Assembly: GCA_964498525.1 (NCBI GenBank)
Contig: CAZCGU010000004.1
Coordinates: forward strand, 1-64,000
Direction of reading: 5' to 3'
DNA from: DTU098 sp964498525
GTDB lineage: Bacteria; Bacillota; Desulfotomaculia; Desulfotomaculales; Pelotomaculaceae
Length of the DNA: 64,000 bases
The first letter of the stretch is position 1, and each line of letters opens with the position of its first letter. The position numbers and the translations under genes were made by a program. The notes under the pieces are model-generated. The model had not been told where the DNA came from. It ran no database searches and saw only the letters and a list, made by a program, of their open reading frames with translations. Of the stretch, positions 43,402-51,466 are shown in pieces.

Positions 43402-44046
43402 TTGGAACTGCTTTCGTATTTTCTTTTCGCCCTGGCGCTCAATATTGACTCCTTTGTTGCAGGTATGGCTTACGGCGCCAGGCAAATTAAGGTCCCCCCG
43501 CTTTCCCTTTTGATCATCAGCCTGATCTCCGTAGCAGCGATTAGCATATCCATGGCAGGGGGGAAAATGCTTCTGCCCTATATCCCGGAAACCGCGGCCC
43601 ACCGCTTGGGCGGGATCCTGCTCCTGCTTATCGGCATCTGGGTGCTTTTTCAAACCCGCCGGACTGAACAGGCCGAAAAAGAAAAGAATGGGGAGGGCGG
43701 TGTAACCCGGCTGATCCGGATTCACATCCGCCCCCTGGGCCTGGTTATCCAGATCCTTAAAGAACCGGTCCGGGCCGACCAGGACAGCTCCGGCGCTATC
43801 TCCCCCCGGGAAGCGATCCTTCTGGGAACGGCCCTGGCCATGGATGCCTTTGCCGCCGGGTTTGCGGTTTCCATGCTCAACTCTTCCATAATCTTCACCG
43901 CGCTGGTTGTGGGGCTTGGTCATTTCCTGCTTGCCTACGCGGGGATTGTATTGGGCAGCTCCGTTACAGCCAGGGGATTGGGGCGGCACGTTGGCGCCCT
44001 GCCGGGGTGCATCCTGATTCTGCTGGGCCTGTACAAGATTTACTAG
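43402..44046 (+). CDS. ytaF: Sporulation membrane protein YtaF (MntP-like)
   Basis: Integral membrane protein of 214 residues resembling YtaF and the MntP manganese exporters. Seen: six hydrophobic helices with the paired motifs ALNIDSFVAGMAYG near the start and ALAMDAFAAGFAV near residue 140, where the aspartates would sit in the membrane. A charged loop (RRTEQAEKEKNGEGG) lies between the halves. The TTG at 43402 has GGGAGG upstream. The order polA-mutM-ytaF-coaE matches Bacillus. Confidence 0.88.
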   Translation: MELLSYFLFALALNIDSFVAGMAYGARQIKVPPLSLLIISLISVAAISISMAGGKMLLPYIPETAAHRLGGILLLLIGIWVLFQTRRTEQAEKEKNGEGGVTRLIRIHIRPLGLVIQILKEPVRADQDSSGAISPREAILLGTALAMDAFAAGFAVSMLNSSIIFTALVVGLGHFLLAYAGIVLGSSVTARGLGRHVGALPGCILILLGLYKIY

Positions 44047-44225
44047 CCATAAAATAAAGCCGTATATTTAAAATACAACTTCTTACCCCCGCCGTGCCGG
44101 ACAACCTTTAAAACGGCCCTGTCGTTCTCAACCAGTTGTCCGGTTGTCGCAATTTTTATTGCTCTTTAAAGGAACAAGACTTTTACAGGCGAATTAACCT
44201 TAAAAACATTCTCGGAGGTAGCACA

Positions 44226-44861
44226 ATGCCTGTCATAGGGCTAACAGGAAATATAGGAAGCGGAAAAAGCACCGTGTCCCGCCGGCTGAAAGATTTGGGC
44301 GCGGAAGTAATCGATGCCGACCAGGTGGCCAGGGAAGTGGTGCGGCGAGGGAGTCCGGCTTTAGAAGAACTAGTCGCCAACTTCGGCCCGGGCATCCTGG
44401 GAGAAGATGGGGAACTGGACCGCAAGGCCACCGGGGAACTTGTTTTTGCCGACCCCCGGGCCAGGGCGCTTCTAAACGAAATCACCCATGCCCGGATCAA
44501 GGAGTCTATCCGGTGCAGGGTCAAAGAATTCCAGGATCAAAACAACTCATCACCCGGTCCGGAAGTACTTGTTATCGACGCAGCGCTTTTAATCGAGGTG
44601 GGTTTACATAACAACGCGGATGAGATCTGGGTGGTCAAAATTAGCGAGGAAAAGCAGCTGGAGCGGCTAACCCAAAGAGACGGCCTGAGCCCGGATGAGG
44701 TTCGCCAGCGCATCGCCGCCCAGCTCCCCCAGGAGGAAAAGCTGAAATACGCCCACCGGGTCATTGACAACAGCGGAGAGCAAGCGGAAACAATCAGGCA
44801 GGTGGACATGCACATGTCAAACTTGCTGAAAGGACATTTCCGGGTGAAGCAGGGCATATAA
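44226..44861 (+). CDS. coaE: Dephospho-CoA kinase
   Basis: Last step of coenzyme A synthesis, phosphorylating the 3' hydroxyl of dephospho-CoA. Seen: P-loop GLTGNIGSGKST at the N-terminus, VIDADQVAREVV near residue 32, VIDAALLIEVGLHNNADEIWVV near 115 and RLTQRDGLSPDEVRQRI near 145. About 211 residues, standard. I chose the ATG at 44226 with GGAGG upstream; the open frame to 44136 adds unrelated residues. Confidence 0.96.
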   Translation: MPVIGLTGNIGSGKSTVSRRLKDLGAEVIDADQVAREVVRRGSPALEELVANFGPGILGEDGELDRKATGELVFADPRARALLNEITHARIKESIRCRVKEFQDQNNSSPGPEVLVIDAALLIEVGLHNNADEIWVVKISEEKQLERLTQRDGLSPDEVRQRIAAQLPQEEKLKYAHRVIDNSGEQAETIRQVDMHMSNLLKGHFRVKQGI

Positions 44862-44896
44862 AGGTATTAAACCCAACTTCACAGCGGAGTGATCAC

Positions 44897-45478
44897 ATGG
44901 CCAAAGTCTATCGCAGAAGGATCAATCCTTATAAAATGATACGCAGAATTCTTTTTATCCTGTTTTTAGCGCTCCTGCTTTTTAACCTCGACACGGTAGG
45001 CCGCTTTTTTTACCCGTTCCCCTACCGTGCCATAACTACATACCATGCCGGCCTTAATGAACTGGACCCGGAGCTTCTGGCCGCCATCATGAAAGCTGAA
45101 AGCGGATTTGACCGCCGGGCGGTTTCCGCCAGGGGGGCCAGGGGGCTGATGCAGATTATGCCCGATACGGGTCAGTGGATCGCCCGCCAAATGGGCGAGC
45201 AAAACTTTCATCCCGACCAGCTGTTTGAGCCTGAAATCAGCATTAAGATGGGCGCCTGGTACCTTGCGGATCTGAAAAAAGAGTTCAACAACGACCCCGT
45301 TCTTTTTCTGGCCGCATATAACGGCGGGCGGGGCAACGTCAAACAGTGGCTCTCCGACCCAAGCCTGTCCGCCGGCGGCAAGGGCAGCGATATCGAACGG
45401 ATCCCCTTTGAGGAAACCCGCCTTTATGTAAAAAAGGTGCTGCAGTATTACCGGATCTACAATATTCTGTACCGCTGA
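44897..45478 (+). CDS. Membrane-anchored lytic transglycosylase
   Basis: Slt-type lytic transglycosylase of 193 residues, cleaving peptidoglycan glycan strands outside the membrane. Seen: a basic N-terminus and one membrane anchor (ILFILFLALLLFNLDTVG), then the catalytic region LAAIMKAESGFDRRAVSARG with the active-site Glu, GARGLMQIMPDTGQWIA, and the AAYNGGRGNV motif. The ATG has GGAG seven bases upstream. It follows coaE by 35 bases and may be co-transcribed. Confidence 0.92.
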   Translation: MAKVYRRRINPYKMIRRILFILFLALLLFNLDTVGRFFYPFPYRAITTYHAGLNELDPELLAAIMKAESGFDRRAVSARGARGLMQIMPDTGQWIARQMGEQNFHPDQLFEPEISIKMGAWYLADLKKEFNNDPVLFLAAYNGGRGNVKQWLSDPSLSAGGKGSDIERIPFEETRLYVKKVLQYYRIYNILYR

Positions 45479-45586
45479 GTTTTAATGCGGGATCAATAAT
45501 CAAGTTTAAAGGGGAAGGCCCGGGGACGCCGCCAGGGGAACGACAGTTCAAGCCGGGCCGAAATCACAAACAACCCTCCAAGAAAA

Positions 45587-47065
45587 TCAAATAACTTTAT
45601 TCTCTCTTAAAGCACCATTGACGTAAGACATAAAGGCCTCGGCCTTTTCCTCCGGTGGCGTTGTGAGCAGGCTGACAATGATAAAGAGCGCCGTCGAAAT
45701 AATCCCGCTCCAGACCCCCGGCCCCCAGCCCAGGGGCTTTACCCCGCCAAACTGGAACCAGAAAGCCGCAATGCCGCCGATAACGATGCTGGTGATGGCC
45801 CCCGCCGCCGTACCCCTTTTCCAAAAAAAAGCCCCGACGATGGCGGGTACAATCACCAGCAGGCCCGCCGAGGAGGCCACCGAAAGGACGGCTATCAGTC
45901 CCAGCTTCAAAGAGGCGAACAAAAACGTTACGATGGCAAACAGCGGCACAAAGAACCTGCCCAGGGTAAAAAGCCTGCTTTCCTCCATAACCGGATTTAT
46001 GATTTTCAGGATATCCTGGGATACCATGGAAGACAGGGTGAGGATAATAGAGTTGATGGTGGAAATTGCCGCGGCCGTGATCCCAATTAAAACCAGCAGG
46101 GAAATAGAGGTTGGTATAATATTTAAAGCCAGCAGGCTGGGCGTGGCCAAATCACCGCTGGCCAGGTCCGGTAATAACAGCCGGGCTGAAAAACCCCAGA
46201 TGATGGAAATAAAGGTATAGATAAAACCAAACACTAAAAATCCCATGACCATTGTCCGCATGGCGCCGAGGGAGCGCGGGATAAAAAGCCTCTGGCTGAC
46301 CTGTGGATTGGAGAGGGAAAAGAAAAACCAGGGCAGGGCGAGGGCCACAAAGGCTGCCTGATTAAAATAACCCGGACCCGGGACGGCCAGCCACTCCGGG
46401 TATCTGGTTTCCAGGGAGGCAAAAAGCCCGCCGAAGCCCCCGAAGGACCCGTAAACCACAAATAACACCGAGATGGAGGAAACAATAATCATAATCAGAG
46501 CCTGGAGAGAATCCGTCCAGGCCACAGCCCTCATCCCCCCCATGTAGGCCCAGAGTATGGCGATGAAGGTGGCAATTATCAGACCTGCCGTAAAGGGGAT
46601 GACCCCTCCGGACATCCCGTTCATCAAAGTTCCGATACCAATCAGCTGCACGGCGCTGTAAGGGATCAAAAAAATAATGGAACTTACCGCGGTGACAATT
46701 TGCAGGCCTTTACTTTGATACCGGTCACCCAGCATCTCGGAGGGGGTGATGTAATTGTACTTCTTACCGGCCAGCCAGAATCTGGGACCGAAAAAGGCAA
46801 CCAAAACCAGGCCTGACAGATAAATCAGCTCGAAGCCCCAGGCGCCCACGCCTCCGATATAGGTCAATCCGGCCAGTCCCACCAGCATAAAAGCGCTGTA
46901 GGTTGTAGCGCTGTAAGTAAGGGCCGCCACAAAACCGCCGATGGTCCGGTTGGCTATGAAGAAATCAGAAACGCCCCTGACCATGCCCCGTTTGGCATAA
47001 AGGGCCACAATTGTTCCAAGCAAAAAGTAAGCAAAAACAGCCAGATAAATATACGAAGCCTTCAT
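45587..47065 (-). CDS. Sodium:solute symporter (SSS family)
   Basis: Na+-coupled transporter of 492 residues with about 13 hydrophobic helices. Seen: the SSS start with FLLGTIVALYAKRGMVRGVSDFFIANR, the LTYSATTYSAFMLVG region, WAYMGGMRAVAWTDSLQALIM near residue 175, and ITAAAISTINSIILTLSSM near 330, the family sodium-site helix. Substrate unknown; the PanF/acetate-type branch is possible. Its ATG overlaps the stop of the small upstream gene (ATGA), suggesting a two-component system. Confidence 0.92.
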   Translation of the reverse strand: MKASYIYLAVFAYFLLGTIVALYAKRGMVRGVSDFFIANRTIGGFVAALTYSATTYSAFMLVGLAGLTYIGGVGAWGFELIYLSGLVLVAFFGPRFWLAGKKYNYITPSEMLGDRYQSKGLQIVTAVSSIIFLIPYSAVQLIGIGTLMNGMSGGVIPFTAGLIIATFIAILWAYMGGMRAVAWTDSLQALIMIIVSSISVLFVVYGSFGGFGGLFASLETRYPEWLAVPGPGYFNQAAFVALALPWFFFSLSNPQVSQRLFIPRSLGAMRTMVMGFLVFGFIYTFISIIWGFSARLLLPDLASGDLATPSLLALNIIPTSISLLVLIGITAAAISTINSIILTLSSMVSQDILKIINPVMEESRLFTLGRFFVPLFAIVTFLFASLKLGLIAVLSVASSAGLLVIVPAIVGAFFWKRGTAAGAITSIVIGGIAAFWFQFGGVKPLGWGPGVWSGIISTALFIIVSLLTTPPEEKAEAFMSYVNGALRENKVI

Positions 47066-47250
47066 TTACCGGTCCCCCATTTACTGGTTATAATTCCAAC
47101 GCTGATAATGGCGGTTAGCGCAAATACCCCCCAGTAAAGAAATGCCCCGGTTATTCTGGTAATGCCGGACAAAAAGGAAAAGGGAACAACAAAAGCGGAC
47201 AAAACGATAATCAGAAACCAGATTGTCCACCATGCAAGCTGGTTTTTCAT
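47062..47250 (-). CDS. Small membrane subunit of the SSS symporter
   Basis: A 62-residue protein with two hydrophobic helices (IWFLIIVLSAFVVPFSFL and GAFLYWGVFALTAIISVGII), like the small proteins that often precede SSS transporters (DUF997/YhdT or DUF3311 type). It overlaps the transporter start by four bases, so translation is coupled. The ATG has GGAGG upstream. The exact family was not checked. Confidence 0.75.
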   Translation of the reverse strand: MKNQLAWWTIWFLIIVLSAFVVPFSFLSGITRITGAFLYWGVFALTAIISVGIITSKWGTGK

Positions 47251-47423
47251 ATTTTCACCTCCGTCACCTGTCTACTTAACACTTAAAATGCTCTGACTCC
47301 GGTAAAGGCATTCCTTCTTCCTGATTTTAATCCAATTTTTTGACATAGCATACCCCAATACCCGTAAATTTTTAAGAAATATTGTTTACAACCTGCAAAA
47401 TATAATTACCCCTCCGTAAAAAC

Positions 47424-47457
47424 AAGGGAAGCGCTTTATAAAGCGCTCCCTTTTAGG
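47424..47457 (-). terminator. sleB-like gene terminator
   Basis: On the minus strand AAGGGAGCGCTTTA and TAAAGCGCTTCCCTT form a nearly perfect long stem followed by GTTTTTA, directly after the gene that ends at 47472. Confidence 0.85.
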
Positions 47458-47471
47458 AAGAGAAAGTCTTT

Positions 47472-48116
47472 TTAATGGGCGAAGACATGTCCGCCGATCC
47501 GGGTAACTATTGGCCGGGACCAGACCCACGGGCTGGTGGCCGTTACCGGATTCCAGAAGTAGAGGGATTCCCCTGTGGGGTCCTGTCCGTTCAGGGCATC
47601 AACCGCGGCCTGTAAGGACTCCTCACTCAAGGGTCTTTTGTACTGACCGTTGCTTACCGATTCGAAAGCGTCGGTCTCAAAGATAACCCCCGGGATTGTG
47701 TTTGGAAAATCGTCGCTTTCGGTCCGGTTCAGAATAACGGCGCCAACACCCACCTTACCTTCGTAAGGCTCGTCCGCCGCTTCACCCTCAATTACCTGGG
47801 CCAGAAGGTAGACGTTTTGACGGTCTGCCCCGCCCCTGGACACGACGGTACTCCCCGGCCTGTTAAGCTTCCGCTCATAATTTATTCCTGTCACCGGGCC
47901 TTCCTGAAGGCCCGGGTCTGCTTTAACCTCCTGGTCGCTGTTTACAACCCGCACTTCCTTTTTACCGGGTTTCAAAACCTTCTGAAATATTGCAACCGGG
48001 TGGAGCAGCAAGCTCGCCGGCAACAGCAGCAGAAACGCGCCCATACCTATTCTTTTCTTCCAATCGCCAGGTTTGTTCCATATTTTCAGATTGTTCCATA
48101 TTTCCCTTATTCTCAT
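47472..48116 (-). CDS. Cell wall hydrolase, SleB-type catalytic domain
   Basis: Peptidoglycan hydrolase of 214 residues. Seen: an N-terminal membrane anchor or signal (GAFLLLLPASLLLHP), a linker, then the SleB/Hydrolase_2 domain: VYLLAQVIEGEAADEPYEGKVGVGAVILNR with the catalytic Glu, VIFETDAFESVSNGQY and the aromatic SLYFWNPVTATSPW. SleB-type lytic enzymes degrade spore cortex at germination. A cortex-binding N-terminal domain is absent, so it could also be a vegetative wall enzyme. Monocistronic. Confidence 0.87.
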   Translation of the reverse strand: MRIREIWNNLKIWNKPGDWKKRIGMGAFLLLLPASLLLHPVAIFQKVLKPGKKEVRVVNSDQEVKADPGLQEGPVTGINYERKLNRPGSTVVSRGGADRQNVYLLAQVIEGEAADEPYEGKVGVGAVILNRTESDDFPNTIPGVIFETDAFESVSNGQYKRPLSEESLQAAVDALNGQDPTGESLYFWNPVTATSPWVWSRPIVTRIGGHVFAH

Positions 48117-48478
48117 TAACGTCGCCCCTTTTTTTTATTTCCCGGGGGCTTAACGAGTATAAGTGAAAAATAAACATATGTCAAAAGGAAATACCTGGTG
48201 CGTGTTTATTCTGTGATAATGTCACTCCGGAATATTCCCGGGAAACGGTTGTTCAAGTTATATCTTTTCCCCGTCTGGTCTAAAGACAACATACTTACCC
48301 ATGCCCGCGGGCCGTGGTAAACTTACCGTTTATTAATAAACCGGTTGTTTTAATTCAGGCGCCTTTATTCTTGCATTGCCCAACCCCACGGGTTATTATT
48401 AACTGAGATTAATTCCAGATCAAACCTATACAGGCATAGCTTCCTGGAAAAGGAGACAATAAAGGAGATTATGCACAA
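48117..48478. other. Intergenic region between divergent genes
   Basis: No gene is seen. The region is AT-rich with short inverted repeats around 48325-48350 (ACCGTTTATTAATAAACCGG). It should hold the promoters of the sleB-like gene and of the psd-pssA operon, but no strong consensus was found. Confidence 0.4.
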
Positions 48479-49198
48479 GTGGCCATTAACCAAAAAGATA
48501 ACCCGGCGCACAGGTTCGCCCTTACTCTCAGGCTTGCCTGGCCCTATTTATTATTTTCGGCCTTACTGACGCCCGTCCTTTACCTGGTTAACCCATTGCT
48601 CACTATACTCCCCGGGGCCCTGTTTCTGTTCATCCTCTACTTTTTCCGCAACCCCAGGCGAGTCATTCCGGTAGGTGACAACCTGATTTTATCCCCGGCG
48701 GACGGGGTTATTCTGGATCTCGGGGAATCCTACGAGAAAAAGTATATCAAGGATAAAGTAATCAGGGTAAGTATCTTTTTATCCATCCTTAATGTCCACA
48801 TCAACCGCTCGCCCCTTAAGGGGGAGGTAAAATACAGACATTACCGGCCGGGCAAGTTTATACCAGCTTTTAAAAGCCATGCCTCCGACTTGAATGAGAA
48901 GAACTTCATAGGAATGGAAAGCCGGGATTACAAGCTCATGGTCTGCCAGATCACCGGTTTTATCGCCCGCCGGATAAAGTGTTGGGTTAATGAAGGTAAA
49001 TGGCTGGAAAGCGGAGAAATTATTGGCATTATCAAGTTCGGTTCGGGCGCCGAGCTTTTCCTGCCCGCCGGCACGGAGATACAAGTGAAAAAAGGAGATA
49101 AGGTGAAGGCAGGAGAGACAATCATAGGTATCCTGCCGGGCGCCTTTAGTGATGATAATGGTCAGGATGATCAGGACAATAAAAAACGTTTACGTTAA
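48479..49198 (+). CDS. psd: Phosphatidylserine decarboxylase family protein
   Basis: Converts phosphatidylserine to phosphatidylethanolamine at the membrane. This is the short, archaeal-like form (239 residues) with two N-terminal membrane helices. Seen: the conserved ILSPADGVI near residue 72, IFLSILNVHINRSPLKGEV near 100, and IIKFGSGAELFLP near 187, where the Gly-Ser bond would be self-cleaved to make the pyruvoyl group. The GTG start has AAGGAG upstream. It overlaps the next gene (pssA) by about 50 bases, so the two act in sequence in one operon. Confidence 0.9.
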   Translation: MAINQKDNPAHRFALTLRLAWPYLLFSALLTPVLYLVNPLLTILPGALFLFILYFFRNPRRVIPVGDNLILSPADGVILDLGESYEKKYIKDKVIRVSIFLSILNVHINRSPLKGEVKYRHYRPGKFIPAFKSHASDLNEKNFIGMESRDYKLMVCQITGFIARRIKCWVNEGKWLESGEIIGIIKFGSGAELFLPAGTEIQVKKGDKVKAGETIIGILPGAFSDDNGQDDQDNKKRLR

Positions 49199-49697
49199 CA
49201 GATTGGGCATTCTCCCCAATATCTGCACGGCTGCCAACCTGCTGCTGGGCTTTTCGGCAATTACCTTCATACTTAACGGCAGCTACAAGCAAAGTGTTAT
49301 TTTAATAGTATTAGCTGCCGTAATGGACCGTTTTGACGGGTTGTTGGCCCGCCGCTGCAAAGCGGTTTCGCCCTTCGGCGGGGAGTTCGACTCCCTGGCC
49401 GACCTTGTTTCCTTTGGTGTTGCCCCGGCTACATTACTATACGTCACCGCTTTAAACAACAGCCTCAATGCCCCCGGCCTGATCTGCGCCGGTCTTTTTA
49501 CCCTGTGCGGCGCCCTTCGCCTGGCCAGATTCAACGTTTCAGAAAGTACCCCCTATTTTACGGGTATCCCCATTACCTTTGCCGGCGCTTTACTGGCCGT
49601 ACTGGTTATTGTCATCCCCGGCGCAACTGCCGCCCTTACCTTGAGTTTGCTTTTGTCCCTGGGAATGATCAGCACGATCCGCATTCCAAAAATATAA
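49149..49697 (+). CDS. pssA: CDP-diacylglycerol-serine O-phosphatidyltransferase
   Basis: Makes phosphatidylserine from CDP-diacylglycerol and serine. Membrane protein of about 180 residues with the CDP-alcohol phosphotransferase motif: DRFDGLLARRCKAVSPFGGE followed by FDSLADLVSFGVAP (the D-x2-DG-x2-AR, G-x3-D-x3-D pattern). LARFN near residue 120 is also typical. The start is unclear; 49149 overlaps psd by 50 bases, and an ATG at 49164 is an alternative. It supplies the substrate of the preceding Psd. Confidence 0.9.
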   Translation: MMIMVRMIRTIKNVYVNRLGILPNICTAANLLLGFSAITFILNGSYKQSVILIVLAAVMDRFDGLLARRCKAVSPFGGEFDSLADLVSFGVAPATLLYVTALNNSLNAPGLICAGLFTLCGALRLARFNVSESTPYFTGIPITFAGALLAVLVIVIPGATAALTLSLLLSLGMISTIRIPKI

Positions 49698-49768
49698 TTT
49701 CCACGAAATAACACCCCACTTAAAACCCGACCGCGGGGTTCAAGCAAGCTTTCCAATTACTTCCCCTA

Positions 49769-50533
49769 TTACCATTTCGTTTTTAAGGCACTAACACCCC
49801 GGGTCTGAAATGAAACAATATTGCCCTTTACCAGGCCGGCAACGGTTTTAAAGAAACCGGGCAGTTCATCGTACACGCTTTCCGCCGCCCGCTCAATTAA
49901 AGATGCCACTTTTTTGGTGTCAATTTCAATCCCGTGTTTATTCAGCATTTGAAGCCGGTATTTTTCCGCAAGGGATGACGCCCCCGCTTTCTCCAAATAA
50001 ATCAATCCGGCAAACCTCTGCACACGCCAGTTGAGATCAAAATCCACGTCCGGCAAAAGTTCACTCAAAATTTCATCTATTTCGGAAACAAGGATGCGGT
50101 TGGCAAAGGCGCTCTTGATCCTGCCGCTGTAATCACCCGTAGAGCTTACAAGAAGTTCTATACCCATTTCTATAATGTTGTGGCTCTTCCACCATCCCAT
50201 TTCCACAGGAATATTGCACGCTTCAATAGTATCTAAAATAAAGGACCTGGCCTTTTCAAAGCAATATCCCTTTTCGTAATCCAGGTATTTTTCGTCCCCG
50301 TAATAATCAAGCCCTTTAGGAACGAAGCCGTGGGTTAAAACTGCTTCCCCGAAGTCCAGGCGCGTTTGGCGCCGTTTAAGAAAGCAATAAATTTCCGAAC
50401 CTTTGCTGTGCGCTTCATAGTGGCTGATTCCCCTGCCGTTGAGCATATCGGGCAGGATGCTGCCCAGGGTAATCCCATCGCTCTGTCCTTTTATAATCAT
50501 CTCGGCAAAACATACGTGAGTTTGCGGGTACAA
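49769..50533 (-). CDS. Hypothetical protein, possible zinc-dependent phospholipase-C-like domain
   Basis: 254 residues, not firmly recognised. The start YPQTHVCFAE, then ITLGSILPDMLNGRGISHYEAHSKGSE, has the THxxFAE...GxxxPD...H pattern seen in zinc-dependent phospholipase C-like and related metal-hydrolase domains. Further histidines (VLTHGF; WWKSHNIIEMGIELL) could complete a metal site. No signal peptide or membrane helix is seen. Monocistronic, convergent with pssA. Confidence 0.5.
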   Translation of the reverse strand: MYPQTHVCFAEMIIKGQSDGITLGSILPDMLNGRGISHYEAHSKGSEIYCFLKRRQTRLDFGEAVLTHGFVPKGLDYYGDEKYLDYEKGYCFEKARSFILDTIEACNIPVEMGWWKSHNIIEMGIELLVSSTGDYSGRIKSAFANRILVSEIDEILSELLPDVDFDLNWRVQRFAGLIYLEKAGASSLAEKYRLQMLNKHGIEIDTKKVASLIERAAESVYDELPGFFKTVAGLVKGNIVSFQTRGVSALKTKW

Positions 50534-50825
50534 GCCCTCTCCCCTCCCCCAATCACAAAGAACCCCCGTCTAATCCGCTGCCCCGTGTTACATCCCAATT
50601 GAAAAAACAGCGAAAACACCACCGCCCGTTTAGCTTGCTTGTAGGGAGTATACCCCACAAAGTCGGAACCGGCTCAACTGGCGGTCCGCTTAATGGTCAG
50701 GACTGACGCATTGGTCTAGACTAACACTTGCTTTTGAAATACAGGTCTGATATAATAGCCCTTGCGAAGAAGGCAGAAATGGTTATCCCAGCCGTTCCTG
50801 CCGGTATTTCAAAATTAAATGTGAT

Positions 50826-50908
50826 GTCGGAGTGGCGGAATAGGCAGACGCGCACGTTTGAGGGGCGTGTGGGTAACCGTGCGGGTTCAAGTCCCGCCTC
50901 CGACACCA
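50826..50908 (+). tRNA. tRNA-Leu (anticodon GAG)
   Basis: Class II tRNA of 83 bases: acceptor GTCGGAG/CTCCGAC, D arm GGCGGAATAGGCAGAC, anticodon loop TTTGAGG (anticodon GAG, leucine), long variable arm, T loop GGTTCAAGTCC, encoded CCA. It lies just outside the BREX operon and could be an integration site. Confidence 0.95.
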
Positions 50909-51466
50909 AAAAAACCCTTTCGTATCAAGGCTTCCGGGATTTTGACCGGAAGCTTTTTTGCTTGCTTTTTGGGACGTATTTTGACCAGGATGTGCGTGCA
51001 CACACATCTTAATGCGTGGCGGGATGGGGTGTCAACCTCGTACATCAAAAGAAGGGTGGTACCCCGCACATCCTGGCCAAAAGGAGCAAAAACCAAAAAC
51101 CGCGCGAAGCGCACCATTGCCTGGCACAAGGAAAACATCCACGTTTTTAGGTAAAAACCTAAAACTTGCTAAGACTCCAAACGAAATTGCTGAACAACTT
51201 AATCGTTTCAGCGGGTAGGTTTTGCCTAATAGGGATCGTGATGAGTTACTAAAACATCTGGAGCGTTGCGATATTAATATCAAAACAATTGTTTGTTTCA
51301 GCATGCTCGCTCCAACACAATATATGGCTACACGGTTCCCAAGTGTCACTTTCATAACTATAGATGAAATATCCGAATATAACAAATTTTTAATTTTCAT
51401 AAGACCACGTTCTATATTTCTTATAACATTTGGATTTCCCAAGAAGCTTTTTCTCTAAATTGCCCC
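50909..51466. other. Gene-poor boundary between tRNA-Leu and the BREX operon
   Basis: No firm gene is seen. An imperfect inverted repeat is formed by TTTTGACCAGGATGTGCG (about 50977) and CGCACATCCTGGCCAAAA (about 51067). From about 51165 to 51458 the base composition becomes AT-rich. Two plus-strand frames there (ending LAKTPNEIAEQLNRFSG; and 51222-51458, TTG start without SD) could be parts of one broken gene, but neither is recognised. Confidence 0.4.

Noticed and set aside
51222..51458. 78-codon TTG frame between tRNA-Leu and brxL
   Set aside because: No SD, no recognised motif; kept only as a possible remnant in the boundary region.
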